Positions 10,958-20,028 of a DNA stretch of 64,000 nt are shown one piece after another; positions within the stretch are counted from its first letter, which is position 1, and each line of letters begins with the position of its first letter. Both the position numbers and the translations under genes were made by a program. The notes below the pieces were generated by a model, which made no database searches, was not told the DNA's origin, and saw nothing but the letters and a program-made list of their open reading frames with translations. The stretch is from a virus: the IMG/VR virus record IMGVR_UViG_3300023278_003531, positions 62,001 to 126,000 of that record; one strand, 5' to 3'.

Positions 10958-12046
10958 TCATCTAGAGCCGCCCCTCATGGCAGACTTAGACTTAGCCCTT
11001 GAGCGTCTGTTCCTAGAACGACGACTATTAGGGTTAATAACTTCCACCTCTGAGGTTCCTTCAGCGATCTTTAGTCTTTCTTCACTATACGCTAATTTCA
11101 TATACTCAGGATGGGATGGTGTGATAATCAACTCCTCGCCTCTCTCCCATGCGTTTAACTTACCGCCCTTATTGCCTCCTCGACCTGCTGCCTTTCCTTC
11201 TGTCTTTTCCTGTTCTCTATTCTTAAAGTAATCACCCATGTACTCATCAAGCTTCTCGTCATCTTCTATTATTTCTTGAGAAGGCTGATCGTCTGGGAGC
11301 ATCTCATAAATGGACTGGTAATAATTACTCCAATATAAGAGAGACATTTGATCGGGGGTCAGGTCCAACAATCCATCTTGGAATAACTGCTGACCCATCT
11401 TAGTAGCTGCAGTGTATCTTATACGCCACAGACTATGACGCGCTAAAAAGCGAATGGATTTGGAGGGCAACCCCACGTTAAATTTAGTAAAGTTTTCAAA
11501 AAGAGAAGCTCTCAAATCATGTCGAGTCTCGTCTTCAAATTCCTTAAAAGTATCCCAAAAACGTTCTCCAGTTACTGCGTAAGTGGAAGCCCAGGTCAAG
11601 AATATAAAAGACTCCTCGTCCGCCTTCCTCTCCTGCGAAAGATAAAGAATATTATGAACCTTATTCTGAAGCGGCGCTGCTTGATCTTGGAGGCGCTCTA
11701 TGTTTTCCTGGATCTGATCTTTACGGGCATCAATTGATGTCATCTCCAGAACAGACGTCTGGGCCTCGATCTTCTCCTGTATCTCTTTCAGCGTATCCTT
11801 ATCTTCTTGAGTAGTTACCTTTTCAGACAACCCCTCTGCTTCTTCGAGAGTGGGAAGACCTTCCTCCTGCGCTGTGAGCAAAGCCTTGTCTCTCATATAG
11901 CGACTGAGAAGTAAATCTTGCGCTTTAGGAAAACAAAATATTATAAATTCTACTCCTCCAATGTAGTCTAGACGGGTAAGACGTTTGTTGGAAATTATAG
12001 AATCAAGCAAAGCCTCTATTTCCTGAAAAGGAAGCTCCTCAATCAT
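10958..12046 (-). CDS. Tail assembly chaperone-like protein, distal partner
   Basis: This 362-residue protein lies between the proximal chaperone and the tape measure, the slot of the second (gpT-like) chaperone component. Residues about 200-240 hold a WRIRYTAATKMGQQLF / LTPDQMSLLYWSNYYQSIYE segment of the type seen in distal chaperone domains. An acidic coiled-coil stretch occupies about 65-125, and the C terminus is very basic (SRRSRNRRSRAKSKS). The ATG follows the upstream TAA by two bases (TAATAATG), so translation is probably coupled. I found no canonical slippery heptamer at this junction. Chaperones of this kind coat the tape measure during tail tube polymerisation. The assignment rests on position and a weak sequence resemblance. 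Confidence 0.7.
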   Translation of the reverse strand: MIEELPFQEIEALLDSIISNKRLTRLDYIGGVEFIIFCFPKAQDLLLSRYMRDKALLTAQEEGLPTLEEAEGLSEKVTTQEDKDTLKEIQEKIEAQTSVLEMTSIDARKDQIQENIERLQDQAAPLQNKVHNILYLSQERKADEESFIFLTWASTYAVTGERFWDTFKEFEDETRHDLRASLFENFTKFNVGLPSKSIRFLARHSLWRIRYTAATKMGQQLFQDGLLDLTPDQMSLLYWSNYYQSIYEMLPDDQPSQEIIEDDEKLDEYMGDYFKNREQEKTEGKAAGRGGNKGGKLNAWERGEELIITPSHPEYMKLAYSEERLKIAEGTSEVEVINPNSRRSRNRRSRAKSKSAMRGGSR

Positions 12047-12048
12047 TA

Positions 12049-12921
12049 TTAAGCCTTGGGAGTTTCCTCAGGAGCGGGCTCTTCCTTCTTCTTTCGAGGA
12101 CGTCCTCGCTTCTTAGGTGCCGGCTTCACAGCAGCGGCTTTCTTCTTAGGAGCTTTCTTCTTCTTTGGTTTCGCATCTACTGCGTCCAAAGATAGCTCCT
12201 CAGAAGTATCTTCCTCCACGTCAGCGTCAGCATCAGGATTTTCCTCTTCTGCTTCTGCTCTTGCAGTGTCAATGGCACGGGTTAGTCTATCCTGTGCTAT
12301 GTCTCTAAGAGCAGACTGCTCAGGGGTATTCTCTAGGAAATTACTTTCTAATCCCTGAATCCAAAGCATGACTTCGAATCTGGACTTTACGGAAAGTGCG
12401 GAGTTCTCTTCATTCTGGTAAGAATCAAAGTCTTCCCAAAGAACAGAACCATCCTTCTCCTGGACAATACGGGATGTTAGATACTCGTTACGGGCGTCGT
12501 CTGCCAGATTCTCACAGGTGTTTCCCATAGGACCATTCACCTGCTGGTTAAGAGAAAACAACTCGTCGCGCAATCTAGCTATCTCAAGTGCTAGTCCCTC
12601 ACGTTCTAGTTCGGGGGCGGTATCACTAACGTTTTCTAGTTTAAATAGTTCGGAAGCTAGTCCGATCCTGGTACTCTCCACCTTCATCGCGTAGTCCTCG
12701 GAAAGAATACCCTTCTCTCTTAGAACATCCACCATCTGTGCTTGGGTAAGAAACCCATCTACGATGGCTTGGTTATAAATCTTAGAGTATTGCCAGTCTG
12801 CCTTTCGAACATCAGCAGCGCTTGGCTGTGCGATGAAGAAAGAAACATCTTCACCCTCCACGGGTGCGGTAAATTCACGTCTAGAATCCAGAACGTCTTT
12901 AACGTTTTTGGCAGTTGCCAT
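12049..12921 (-). CDS. Tail assembly chaperone-like protein, proximal
   Basis: This 290-residue protein follows the major tail protein and one small gene and precedes the distal chaperone and tape measure, which is the gpG position. The N terminus (residues 15-60, TAPVEGEDVSFFIAQPSAAD and following) resembles short chaperone domains that start from an edited structural precursor. The C-terminal 45 residues are a Lys/Ala/Pro tail with RGRPRKKKEE, an AT-hook-like sequence. The start ATG lies behind AAAAGGAGAATATAAA, a strong ribosome binding site. A frameshift into the next gene looks unlikely, because the -1 frame has a TGA seven codons before the end. Confidence 0.7.
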   Translation of the reverse strand: MATAKNVKDVLDSRREFTAPVEGEDVSFFIAQPSAADVRKADWQYSKIYNQAIVDGFLTQAQMVDVLREKGILSEDYAMKVESTRIGLASELFKLENVSDTAPELEREGLALEIARLRDELFSLNQQVNGPMGNTCENLADDARNEYLTSRIVQEKDGSVLWEDFDSYQNEENSALSVKSRFEVMLWIQGLESNFLENTPEQSALRDIAQDRLTRAIDTARAEAEEENPDADADVEEDTSEELSLDAVDAKPKKKKAPKKKAAAVKPAPKKRGRPRKKKEEPAPEETPKA

Positions 12922-12940
12922 TTTATATTCTCCTTTTCCT

Positions 12941-13231
12941 TTAAGCCTTCCTATTTGAACCTATTACGGGACGCTGGATTTCAATAACGTCCTCATTAGT
13001 AGGAACAAATAGTACCCGGTAATACATGTCAAGGTTTTTCTTAACGTCACGCACCGCGTTATTTGCAGATCTAAGTACCTTAGATCGGACAATCTTATAA
13101 CGTTCAGGATCTCCAATTGCTACTTCAACAATGTTGAGGATCTCGTCGGCGCTTCCCAGAACATTAACCTCTACCTCTTTCTTTAGTTTGTCTCTGGACC
13201 TCTCCAGAACTACATCTTCCTGTGAATTCAT
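12941..13231 (-). CDS. Small conserved-looking protein of the tail module
   Basis: This 96-residue, highly charged protein has alternating acidic and basic helices (RDKLKKEVEVNVLGSADEIL) and ends in VIGSNRKA. I do not recognise a domain. It sits between the major tail protein candidate and the proximal chaperone, with AAGGAG ten bases before its ATG, so it is a genuine operon member and probably acts in tail assembly. A structured leader of two hairpins precedes it. Confidence 0.75.
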   Translation of the reverse strand: MNSQEDVVLERSRDKLKKEVEVNVLGSADEILNIVEVAIGDPERYKIVRSKVLRSANNAVRDVKKNLDMYYRVLFVPTNEDVIEIQRPVIGSNRKA

Positions 13232-13265
13232 TAGGTAGCATCTCCTTCCCTTTTAATCCTATTCC

Positions 13266-13319
13266 TCCGGAAAGATCCGGAAGTCTGGTTACTGCCCTAG
13301 GATATACCCAGAACAGTAA
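13266..13319 (-). promoter_or_regulatory. Two-hairpin intergenic RNA after major tail gene
   Basis: On the minus strand, a TTACTG/CAGTAA stem (13289-13319) contains an inner CTGGG/CCTAG stem and is followed by a perfect TCCGGA-TCTT-TCCGGA hairpin (13266-13281) just before the ribosome binding site of the 96-residue gene. There is no long U run, so this is more likely an mRNA processing or stability element than a terminator. Confidence 0.5.
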
Positions 13320-13331
13320 TTAAGAATTGCC

Positions 13332-15212
13332 TTACGAAATTCGAGGTGCGTTCGGATTAATTTCGAATCCGGGGTCGGCGACGAGGTCACCAACATCAAC
13401 TTCACCAAGAATGGCGAATACTCGATTGGTGCCTCGGAAACCGTAGGTCTGACTTGCATTCTCTCCAAGGGAGAGATTGAATGCTTCGTCAGTGATTCGA
13501 AGATCCTTAGCAAGGACCGTCTTCAACGGTCGCTCACGATGTGTGTTAGTCTTAGAAGGTACTGCGGGGATTTCCGTCGGCGAACCGGACGGATCACCAT
13601 CAGGGTCTTCCGCGAGTCCATCATAATAATTGTATCGCGTTCCTCTCTGATAGTACTCATCTCCTACCATCTCACGAGTAACAACACGTCGTTCAGACCC
13701 AACACCACCAGCTTCCTCATCAGTCTGCTGGTAAATAAGTACTGCGAGATCAAGTCGCTGGTTAGCAGTCATGAAGTCAAAGATGGAAATTTCGTCGGTG
13801 GTTAGAGCGGTAAAGCCTGCCTTCTTAGAAGCAAAGGTGGCATACTCAGTAAGATCACCAGCGGTGGTTTCCATCGTTACAGTAAATGGAATTGGGAATG
13901 TTAGGGATCGATCATAAGGCCTTAGATGCGAGAGTTCGAAAAGAGGCTCACGAGTGAGATCTGCAGCAATAGTCACAGATTGTACTCGAAGAGCAATCTC
14001 GCCATCGAGATCAAAACCAGGGCCTAGAACATCTTTATCAATGAGGTAAATCTCAACTTGACCCTGTCGGACCGCTCCGACGTCCTCTGGCTTAGCAGCG
14101 GGGTCAATTTCGATCGGTGAGAAATATTCAGCATCACGTCGCGTAGCCATGTTGGAAGCAGCTGCAGTACTATTTCTAGCGGTCTGCGTAGTTCCATCCA
14201 ACTGACTGAAGGTGCTTGCAAAAGCGTTTGCGGCGTAAATTACGAACAGGATATCACCAGCGGACTTTACGTCTCCGTTCAAAAAAGCAACGTTAGATGA
14301 AAGATCGGTGGGATCAAATAACTCATTCGTAGAACTGTCATATACATATTTACCCGCCGTTGCTGCTGCTCCCGCCTCTACTGGAACTTCGAAAGAAGTC
14401 AAAGTAGAGTTGTTGAAGTAGCGAACAGACGGAGTACCAAAGGAATCGAATCTTAAGAATGACAACTGACCAGTAGAGCGGGTCGAAACCAACTCGGGGA
14501 CGGTTGCGTTCTCATCGAGTCCAATGAACACGGACGCCGAGGCCTTATCGACCTTGAGTCCCGTTCCGCCAGTAACACCACTGTTGGCGTCGGTCTCACC
14601 AGCGGCATCTGCATACACAAATTCCTCATTTGAAACAAATTTACCATCATTGACAAACCAGAACTTAGAGTCTGTCTCTGCGCCGAAGTTCTCGGCAGCA
14701 TTTGCCCCAGCTGAATATGTCCATTCAATAGAATTGATGAACACACGAGGCAGGTACATCGTCTGATCAATTGCATCATTCGAAGTACCAAGAGAGCACT
14801 CGCTCTGGATTGGTGCCCAAATCTCAACAGCCGAACCTGTCTCGCAGCCGGAAAGACCAAAATCGGTCAGGGCAATACCATGATAATAAGCAATTTCTAC
14901 TGCAGCGTCTCCAATACCACTTACAACGGTCAAGTGACCAGAAGCGGTAGTGGCACCTTTGTTAACAACACCGTCGAACTCAAGGTTCGCTAGGTGATAA
15001 AGATTAGACACTGAACCGAACTCGTCGGTCTCGAGGGTGACTGCGACAGTCGGGGAATCATCCACGACGTCGATGACTTTAAGCTGACCCAACTCGAAGA
15101 TATCTTCAGTGTTGAAGGTCGTAGTAGAGCCAAAAGTCATCACCCGATACAGTACATTACCATTTGCCCATACCGAATTACTTGGATATATAATTCGATT
15201 TCGTCTTGCCAT
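13332..15212 (-). CDS. Putative major tail (tube) protein
   Basis: The 626-residue protein is rich in Thr, Ser, Ala, Asp and beta-branched residues, with no signal peptide or membrane segment. Its position between the tail terminator-like gene and the chaperones is that of the major tail protein, and a 135-base leader precedes it with AAAAGGAGG before the ATG, consistent with very high expression. It is long for a tube protein (commonly 150-400 residues), so extra surface domains are likely; the middle (about residues 230-330) reads as a separate beta domain. A tail sheath is not supported by any motif I see, but cannot be excluded from sequence alone. Confidence 0.65.
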   Translation of the reverse strand: MARRNRIIYPSNSVWANGNVLYRVMTFGSTTTFNTEDIFELGQLKVIDVVDDSPTVAVTLETDEFGSVSNLYHLANLEFDGVVNKGATTASGHLTVVSGIGDAAVEIAYYHGIALTDFGLSGCETGSAVEIWAPIQSECSLGTSNDAIDQTMYLPRVFINSIEWTYSAGANAAENFGAETDSKFWFVNDGKFVSNEEFVYADAAGETDANSGVTGGTGLKVDKASASVFIGLDENATVPELVSTRSTGQLSFLRFDSFGTPSVRYFNNSTLTSFEVPVEAGAAATAGKYVYDSSTNELFDPTDLSSNVAFLNGDVKSAGDILFVIYAANAFASTFSQLDGTTQTARNSTAAASNMATRRDAEYFSPIEIDPAAKPEDVGAVRQGQVEIYLIDKDVLGPGFDLDGEIALRVQSVTIAADLTREPLFELSHLRPYDRSLTFPIPFTVTMETTAGDLTEYATFASKKAGFTALTTDEISIFDFMTANQRLDLAVLIYQQTDEEAGGVGSERRVVTREMVGDEYYQRGTRYNYYDGLAEDPDGDPSGSPTEIPAVPSKTNTHRERPLKTVLAKDLRITDEAFNLSLGENASQTYGFRGTNRVFAILGEVDVGDLVADPGFEINPNAPRIS

Positions 15213-15273
15213 ATCAGGTCTTCCTCCTTTTACGAGAATTTATTTGCCACATCATTGGGGGTAAAGTGTGACA

Positions 15274-15340
15274 CCACTAAAGTGAGGCTACTTTGGTGGA
15301 ATAAAAAAGGCCTATACCATACCTGGACGCTTCTGCGTCC
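15274..15340 (-). terminator. Hairpin and U-run between tail genes
   Basis: After the stop of the upstream gene, the minus strand has a perfect GGACGC-AGAA-GCGTCC hairpin (15325-15340), then a run of six T (15303-15308), then a second hairpin, CCACCAAAGT/ACTTTAGTGG with one mismatch (15274-15299). The first hairpin lies some 16 bases from the T run, so termination may be partial. The site probably separates connector transcripts from abundant major tail transcripts. Confidence 0.5.
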
Positions 15341-15347
15341 GTATTTG

Positions 15348-16187
15348 CTACAGAGAGTTGAAATCCAAACCCATTCTGTAAGATTCTGCCATGAAAGTTA
15401 CCTTAGAACGCCATTGATTAAGATCACTCCATTCCTGCCTAAAACTAATAGGCTCCGCTCTTACATTTCTGAAATGAAAAAGAGCATCATCGTTTCCATT
15501 GACCTGGAGAACATCTCCGGCCCAACCAGTATTATAAGTACCATCATAGTTGAGAGGCTCACCCTCTCTAAAGTCCATAACGGTTAAGTGTCTATTATAC
15601 AAAGCATCATAAATAAACTCAGTAAGATCATCCCGTTCAGAGCTGGAGGTAGCAAAGACATGGATGATCATGTTTCTGCGCGAGATTCTACCAGGCCCGA
15701 TCTGATAAGGATCTTTCTGGTATGCACCCATCTCCACCGCCACAATTGGACCATCTGGAGGATTAGTGCCAGGCCATCCATCAATTACAGATACGTAGTT
15801 TTGACTAAAATCAACCAGGGTAGGAACTCCGTCCGGAGTAGTAGTACCCCCACTGGCGACGAGTGCACCGTCAAGATAATTTATTGTGTAGTAGGAGCTG
15901 TCTATCACCCCTCCCACTTCGTTATATACAGTTACTCTGGTGGTTTGTTCGGTATTGGGAATCCCTGTCGTACAGAGAGAGTCCTGACCGTAAGCGTCAA
16001 AATAAACCCAACCCCGACCCTCGTCTAGAAAATTAGGGAGCCAGGTTATTGCTGCTTCAAACCGTGTCTTATCTGCGTTGTAGCTGAGGGGCGCATTAAC
16101 AATGTTCTCTACCCACTTCATGGGGAGAAGAACACCCTTCAACCAGTGCTGCAACGACTGGTCTTCCATGCGGGCTAGAGTTACCAT
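15348..16187 (-). CDS. Putative tail terminator / tail completion protein
   Basis: The 279-residue protein lies just before the major tail gene, where tail terminator or completion proteins are encoded. The sequence alternates short hydrophobic strands with Gly/Asp turns, and SERDDLTEFIYDALYNRHLT near residue 180 resembles the helix that packs in gpU-like terminators. Its ATG overlaps the upstream TAA by one base (TAATG), indicating translational coupling. No enzymatic motif is present. Function is inferred mainly from gene order. Confidence 0.55.
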   Translation of the reverse strand: MVTLARMEDQSLQHWLKGVLLPMKWVENIVNAPLSYNADKTRFEAAITWLPNFLDEGRGWVYFDAYGQDSLCTTGIPNTEQTTRVTVYNEVGGVIDSSYYTINYLDGALVASGGTTTPDGVPTLVDFSQNYVSVIDGWPGTNPPDGPIVAVEMGAYQKDPYQIGPGRISRRNMIIHVFATSSSERDDLTEFIYDALYNRHLTVMDFREGEPLNYDGTYNTGWAGDVLQVNGNDDALFHFRNVRAEPISFRQEWSDLNQWRSKVTFMAESYRMGLDFNSL

Positions 16188-16840
16188 TATAAACGCTTTC
16201 CCTCCCTTGCGGATTTGATTGCTTTAGTAATGAATGGTTTTAATTTAAATTCATTAATCGCCTCGGTAAAAATATCCAAAGGAGAAAGTCCAGAAAAGGG
16301 ATGCCTGACGGAAGCAAATGAGGTGAATTTACTCCACCCCTCCCTATCGAACTCATCACGGCTAATCATAAACCCTTCCTGGAATCTACCAGGAGTAGGA
16401 GGGGAACCTCCCTTCTGGGCGTAAAGTTCAGGAGTAATAAAAGCCCACTCTCCCAACAATCCCTCTATATAGAACACCACCCAGTCGAGCGGATTAAAAC
16501 TTTTAGGATCCCAATTACCATCCTCCGAATAACCTAAAAACTCCTTTTCTCCTAAACGAACTATAAGTCCTCGATCAGTAACCAGCAAGTTGTGTTCCAG
16601 GTCTTGCTCAAGTTTTGTCTTAAATTCTGTTCTCCAATAAGCGGGGTTAGTAGGATCTTCAGGCATACCCGACATTCTAGAAGAAAGATCATCATACCCA
16701 TCCATAATCATGTCAATTAGATGAGGCATAGCCTCCGTTCTAATAACCGTGACTACATTATGGTGGATGAGCTCCTGCCTCTTCTTGAGGATTCTACTTA
16801 ATCCAGACGTATCTATATTTAGATTTGCCTTAAACCCCAC
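16187..16840 (-). CDS. Putative head-tail joining / tail completion protein
   Basis: This 217-residue protein begins with a helical segment (LSRILKKRQELIHHNVV) and contains WDPKSFNPLDWVVFYIEGLL and PPTPGRFQEGFM, reminiscent of HK97 gp10-type proteins that sit between connector and tail. It ends in a basic tail (KAIKSAREGKRL). The start overlaps the previous stop, as in the rest of the joining cluster. The family call is tentative; membership of the neck module is well supported by order. Confidence 0.55.
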   Translation of the reverse strand: MGFKANLNIDTSGLSRILKKRQELIHHNVVTVIRTEAMPHLIDMIMDGYDDLSSRMSGMPEDPTNPAYWRTEFKTKLEQDLEHNLLVTDRGLIVRLGEKEFLGYSEDGNWDPKSFNPLDWVVFYIEGLLGEWAFITPELYAQKGGSPPTPGRFQEGFMISRDEFDREGWSKFTSFASVRHPFSGLSPLDIFTEAINEFKLKPFITKAIKSAREGKRL

Positions 16841-17520
16841 TATCTGCCTCCCAGACGGCCCCGCTGGTCAAGAATATCAGAGGCATTCTTGATTCTCTTT
16901 CTAGGATCATCATCTCTACTTAGTTTGTCACCACTTCCATAATTACCACTGGTACGCTGACCCTCATCTACTGTTTGCATCAGCGTCTCACACACAGCGT
17001 CCTCACCACCAAGTCCTCTAAGGAAAGGGGGCTTAAACTTGGCGAGCTTTACGTTGGTGTTTATAAAAAATATTTCATTGTTCAGAAGCAGCTCGTAGTT
17101 ACAAGGGAGCGTCTTGATGATTACCAGACTAACTCCCTCCTTACCAGCAGCTTCACTTTGAAAAGAACCCCTTCTTCCCGTCTCAGAGAAGAAATTAACC
17201 ATTGACTTGATGCAAATCTCCTTGTTAGTAAAGATCTGACCCTCTCCGATACATACCGGGCATCTCCCCTCTGTAAAACTGATAGGACTCAGGAGTCTAG
17301 AATCACTGGTACCTGCGAAGATGGTCGTGGGGGTAACGAATGTAGAATCAAAAACATTAGAAGAGTTCTTGTTGATGGAATCCCAAATACAGTTGGGGCA
17401 ATCCACGAACATAGGACTCTCCTGGACTACAACCAGATCCTGAGATAGGTCAGTTACCAGCTGCTGAACCTTCCTCTTATAATCCTTCTTCATCTTGCTA
17501 GTTACTAGTTTTCTCGGCAT
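16840..17520 (-). CDS. Cysteine-pair protein of the neck module
   Basis: The 226-residue protein contains CPNC near residue 39 and CPVC near residue 89, two CxxC knuckles that could hold one zinc ion. Around them are beta-strand-like segments (LSPISFTEGRC, VSLVIIKTLPCNYELLLNNE) compatible with a small stopper fold. The C terminus is basic and disordered. It lies between the connector gene and the gp10-like gene, so a head-completion or stopper role is likely. A zinc knuckle in such a protein is uncommon but not unknown in large phages. Confidence 0.55.
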   Translation of the reverse strand: MPRKLVTSKMKKDYKRKVQQLVTDLSQDLVVVQESPMFVDCPNCIWDSINKNSSNVFDSTFVTPTTIFAGTSDSRLLSPISFTEGRCPVCIGEGQIFTNKEICIKSMVNFFSETGRRGSFQSEAAGKEGVSLVIIKTLPCNYELLLNNEIFFINTNVKLAKFKPPFLRGLGGEDAVCETLMQTVDEGQRTSGNYGSGDKLSRDDDPRKRIKNASDILDQRGRLGGR

Positions 17521-18476
17521 TAGTCTATCCTAACGCCAGTAATATTGTATGAAGATGCATATCTAGCACACTCAACCAGGTAGTCTATCTTTCTCTTAAG
17601 ATCAGATAAATCCTCCGTTCGAGATCTAATCATCGCACTATTGTCGTAGGTGGTATCCCCATCAACGATCTTGAATGCTCCCTGTGAGACTTCTCTAATT
17701 TCCCCCTCAAGTAGAAGGATGGCTGCTTGCATGATTCTCATCTCAGTGGTTATTTGCGTCGCGGTGAGCCCACAACTGACTAGCAGATTCGCCGAGCGGT
17801 CATACGCCAGTAGGATCTCACGGTCAGAGAACCTGAAGTGATTATAATAAACGTCTAGAGACCCTGTAATGCACGGGCTAGTGCCACTAAAAGACAAAAA
17901 GCGGTAACCAATAACCTGAGGGTCAGCGATATCGGTCTTTTCAATACCATTGAGAAGTACCTTTTGAGGCCAAGCCTTCCACTCATTCATCTCCCAAGTA
18001 CATCCATTGGGATCGATCTGGGTGGCACAGGCGGCATTTGATTGTACATCAGAGGAGTCGTAAATGTCTCTCTCGATCAGACCACTGTCGCCTAGGGTAA
18101 GACGCAAAGACTCCACGATCTCCCTGTCATCGTCACTGAGGGCGATCTCCGGGGGATATGTAGCGGTAGTAGTAGGTACGGTGTATTCGGAAAAGATCCC
18201 AGTCTCCTGGGCCACTTCTGAGAATACACTGGAGATCAGGGTGCTGGTATTGTAATACTGCGCCTTGTAATACAGTGCCGGCGTACTAGTCAAATCGCAA
18301 TAGACAACAGAAGAAGAGACAGCCACCTCAGCGAGGAGACTGTAAGGTCCATTCACATCGGTAGCTCTAAATATTCGCACCACATCGAAAAGAGTCCCCA
18401 CTGCGGTAACGGAAGTCGCGGTTATTGTTAAAGTACCATTAACTATACTATCAATAACTGGCTTGAGTACTGACAT
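17520..18476 (-). CDS. Putative head-tail connector with FN3-like N-terminal domain
   Basis: Residues 1-95 read like a fibronectin type III-like beta domain (VVRIFRATDVNGPYSLLAEV, ALYYKAQYYNTSTLISSVFS). Residues about 115-318 are largely helical (LSDDDREIVESLRLTLGD, LKRKIDYLVECARYASS) and resemble connector proteins that dock under the portal. The start has GAAGGAGGAG before the ATG. The fusion of a surface-type domain to an adaptor is unusual. Adaptor function is inferred from position between capsid and tail completion genes. Confidence 0.55.
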   Translation of the reverse strand: MSVLKPVIDSIVNGTLTITATSVTAVGTLFDVVRIFRATDVNGPYSLLAEVAVSSSVVYCDLTSTPALYYKAQYYNTSTLISSVFSEVAQETGIFSEYTVPTTTATYPPEIALSDDDREIVESLRLTLGDSGLIERDIYDSSDVQSNAACATQIDPNGCTWEMNEWKAWPQKVLLNGIEKTDIADPQVIGYRFLSFSGTSPCITGSLDVYYNHFRFSDREILLAYDRSANLLVSCGLTATQITTEMRIMQAAILLLEGEIREVSQGAFKIVDGDTTYDNSAMIRSRTEDLSDLKRKIDYLVECARYASSYNITGVRID

Positions 18477-18513
18477 GTGTTAGGACTCCTCCTTCTTATT
18501 AGTGACGCACACT

Positions 18514-19044
18514 CTAATAAACTTCCTCCAGTCTTTTCATAACGAGGCGTCTATGTTCTTCTTTATTAGAAAAATGATTAGTCATGCTCAATGCTCTCTT
18601 CAAGATCTTACGGTCATTTGTATTATTGATTAGCGACTTGGCGTCTTCGATACTCGATTCAACTATTAGGCCTGACGTTACCTTTGCTCTCTCGTTTGCA
18701 TCCTTAGTTCGAGTAAATTTCTTTCCGGCCCCTTTCCCAGGTGTTACCTTCTTACGAACTTTAGGTACAGAAACTACTACTTCTGGTTCCCCCTTCTTGA
18801 CTTCTACTGCAGTCTCTCTATCTTCCTTGAAAAAAGGAACTCCTTCTTCTTTGTAAAAATTCCACCCATCGGCGGAGAAGTAGTTTTCCTTCAACCACTT
18901 GGCAAAAGCGACCCCCTTTTTCAAACCGCTACGCTCACCAACAGTTAGATACGCGTTATCTAGTGAGAGGATGCCGTTTATTGGTAAGGGCCTCTGTAGT
19001 TTAAAAATAGATCTATTTGTCTCGTTCTTAACAAAACCTTTCAT
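18514..19044 (-). CDS. Unknown basic protein near capsid genes
   Basis: This 176-residue protein has no recognised domain. An N-terminal beta-like part (residues 1-70) is followed by a Lys/Val/Pro-rich linker (KVRKKVTPGKGAGKKFTRTK) and a helical, charged C terminus (KRALSMTNHFSNKEEHRRLV). The linker suggests nucleic acid contact or flexible tethering in the virion. It is an ordinary member of the minus-strand structural operon. Confidence 0.7.
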   Translation of the reverse strand: MKGFVKNETNRSIFKLQRPLPINGILSLDNAYLTVGERSGLKKGVAFAKWLKENYFSADGWNFYKEEGVPFFKEDRETAVEVKKGEPEVVVSVPKVRKKVTPGKGAGKKFTRTKDANERAKVTSGLIVESSIEDAKSLINNTNDRKILKRALSMTNHFSNKEEHRRLVMKRLEEVY

Positions 19045-19054
19045 AAAATACTCC

Positions 19055-19399
19055 TTAATCCTTTATAATATTAACATACCTCTGGTCATAATATTTATCC
19101 GTCCATTTATCAACGATGTTGTGGATAACATTAGATAGTCTTTGGACTATGAACAAAGTAAAGAATAGATCCAAGTAACCGTTACCGGACATGGGCACAA
19201 CAGGTCTCGCTACGCAAACCACTACGGCTGCAACCCAAAAAGAAAAACAATAACCACAACTGAGTAATTCCCCAAACCAACTACCCCATTTAGAAACTAC
19301 AGCGCGAAGGGGTTTAAAGAGAACAGATTTAATTACTAGTTCCGTTAGCGCCTCAGTAATGAAAGCTGCTGCTAAAATATGTAAAAATATAAGACCCAT
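19055..19399 (-). CDS. DUF1360-like membrane protein
   Basis: The 114-residue protein has hydrophobic segments at about 3-25, 45-65 and 75-95. The SCGYCFSFWVAAVVV segment, with two Cys three apart followed by a Trp-containing membrane stretch, is the hallmark of the DUF1360 family found in many phages near structural genes. It is an inner membrane protein of unknown role, possibly in lysis control or exclusion. The gene lies between the unknown basic protein gene and the tandem paralogues. Confidence 0.7.
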   Translation of the reverse strand: MGLIFLHILAAAFITEALTELVIKSVLFKPLRAVVSKWGSWFGELLSCGYCFSFWVAAVVVCVARPVVPMSGNGYLDLFFTLFIVQRLSNVIHNIVDKWTDKYYDQRYVNIIKD

Positions 19400-19408
19400 G
19401 TAATTCTC

Positions 19409-19711
19409 CTATTCGTATATAATAGTAACGTCTATGTCCGCACTTAAAACCAACGTTAATCCGTTGTTTAGTGGGATGTCGAAACCAATACTCTTCTTGA
19501 AAGCATTTCCTGTGCCGATGGTGGATTGATAAACAATATCGCCCGAGGCGGCGCCGTTATTATACACTGTAATAGTGCTGCTGTTGGGATTAGAATTAAT
19601 CGAAATCTGGTGGAGCCATGCCTTAGCGCCCGTCTCGCGCAGTACGGTGGTGGACGCGAGGTCAACTCGGAACCATTTTCTAGCATCTCTGTAGTGGACA
19701 GTATTTGTCAT
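19409..19711 (-). CDS. Small beta-sandwich paralogue 3 of tandem triplet
   Basis: This 100-residue protein is the last transcribed member of three adjacent paralogues. All share a KWxR start, an LxxxG....AWLHxI segment, TVYNNGAASGD and a GLTLVLS...VTIIYE ending. The predicted all-beta character and the location among head/neck genes suggest a capsid decoration or surface protein. It has no signal peptide and no Cys. Similarity to its neighbours is visible over the full length, so duplication rather than domain sharing is the explanation. Confidence 0.75.
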   Translation of the reverse strand: MTNTVHYRDARKWFRVDLASTTVLRETGAKAWLHQISINSNPNSSTITVYNNGAASGDIVYQSTIGTGNAFKKSIGFDIPLNNGLTLVLSADIDVTIIYE

Positions 19712-19720
19712 TTGTACCTC

Positions 19721-20023
19721 CTACTCATATATAACGGTTAAATCTAACCCACCGCTACCAACTACAGTAAGACCCTTATCAAGTAATACATTAAAGTCAA
19801 ACACACGTGATTGGTTAGAGGCGAACCCGACATTAAGCACTGAGACGGGATCAGATGACTCTCCGGAACTATTATAAATCACAACCGTGGCCGGGTCGAA
19901 GGCCGTGTTAATTATAATTCTGTGCAGCCGTGCTGAATTACCATCACCCCTAATAACAGTGGTCCCTGCGGTACTAATACGTATCCATTTTCTATTTTCT
20001 CTATTAGGTTCTTCCATCCTCAA
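19721..20023 (-). CDS. Small beta-sandwich paralogue 2 of tandem triplet
   Basis: This is the middle member of the triplet, 100 residues, and the most diverged: the NNGAASGD loop has become NSSGESSD, while KWIRI, TVIRGDGNSARLHRIIINT and GLTVVGSGGLDLTVIYE are kept. The divergence suggests the copies have different partners or are evolving as host- or environment-facing decoration. The gaps to its neighbours are 9 and 5 bases. Confidence 0.75.
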   Translation of the reverse strand: MRMEEPNRENRKWIRISTAGTTVIRGDGNSARLHRIIINTAFDPATVVIYNSSGESSDPVSVLNVGFASNQSRVFDFNVLLDKGLTVVGSGGLDLTVIYE

Positions 20024-20028
20024 ACTCC

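Noticed and set aside
12041-12070. Programmed frameshift between the two tail assembly chaperones, as in lambda G/GT
   Set aside because: The -1 frame has a TGA seven codons before the end of the first gene, the remaining window has no X-XXY-YYZ heptamer, and the second gene has its own ATG two bases after the stop.
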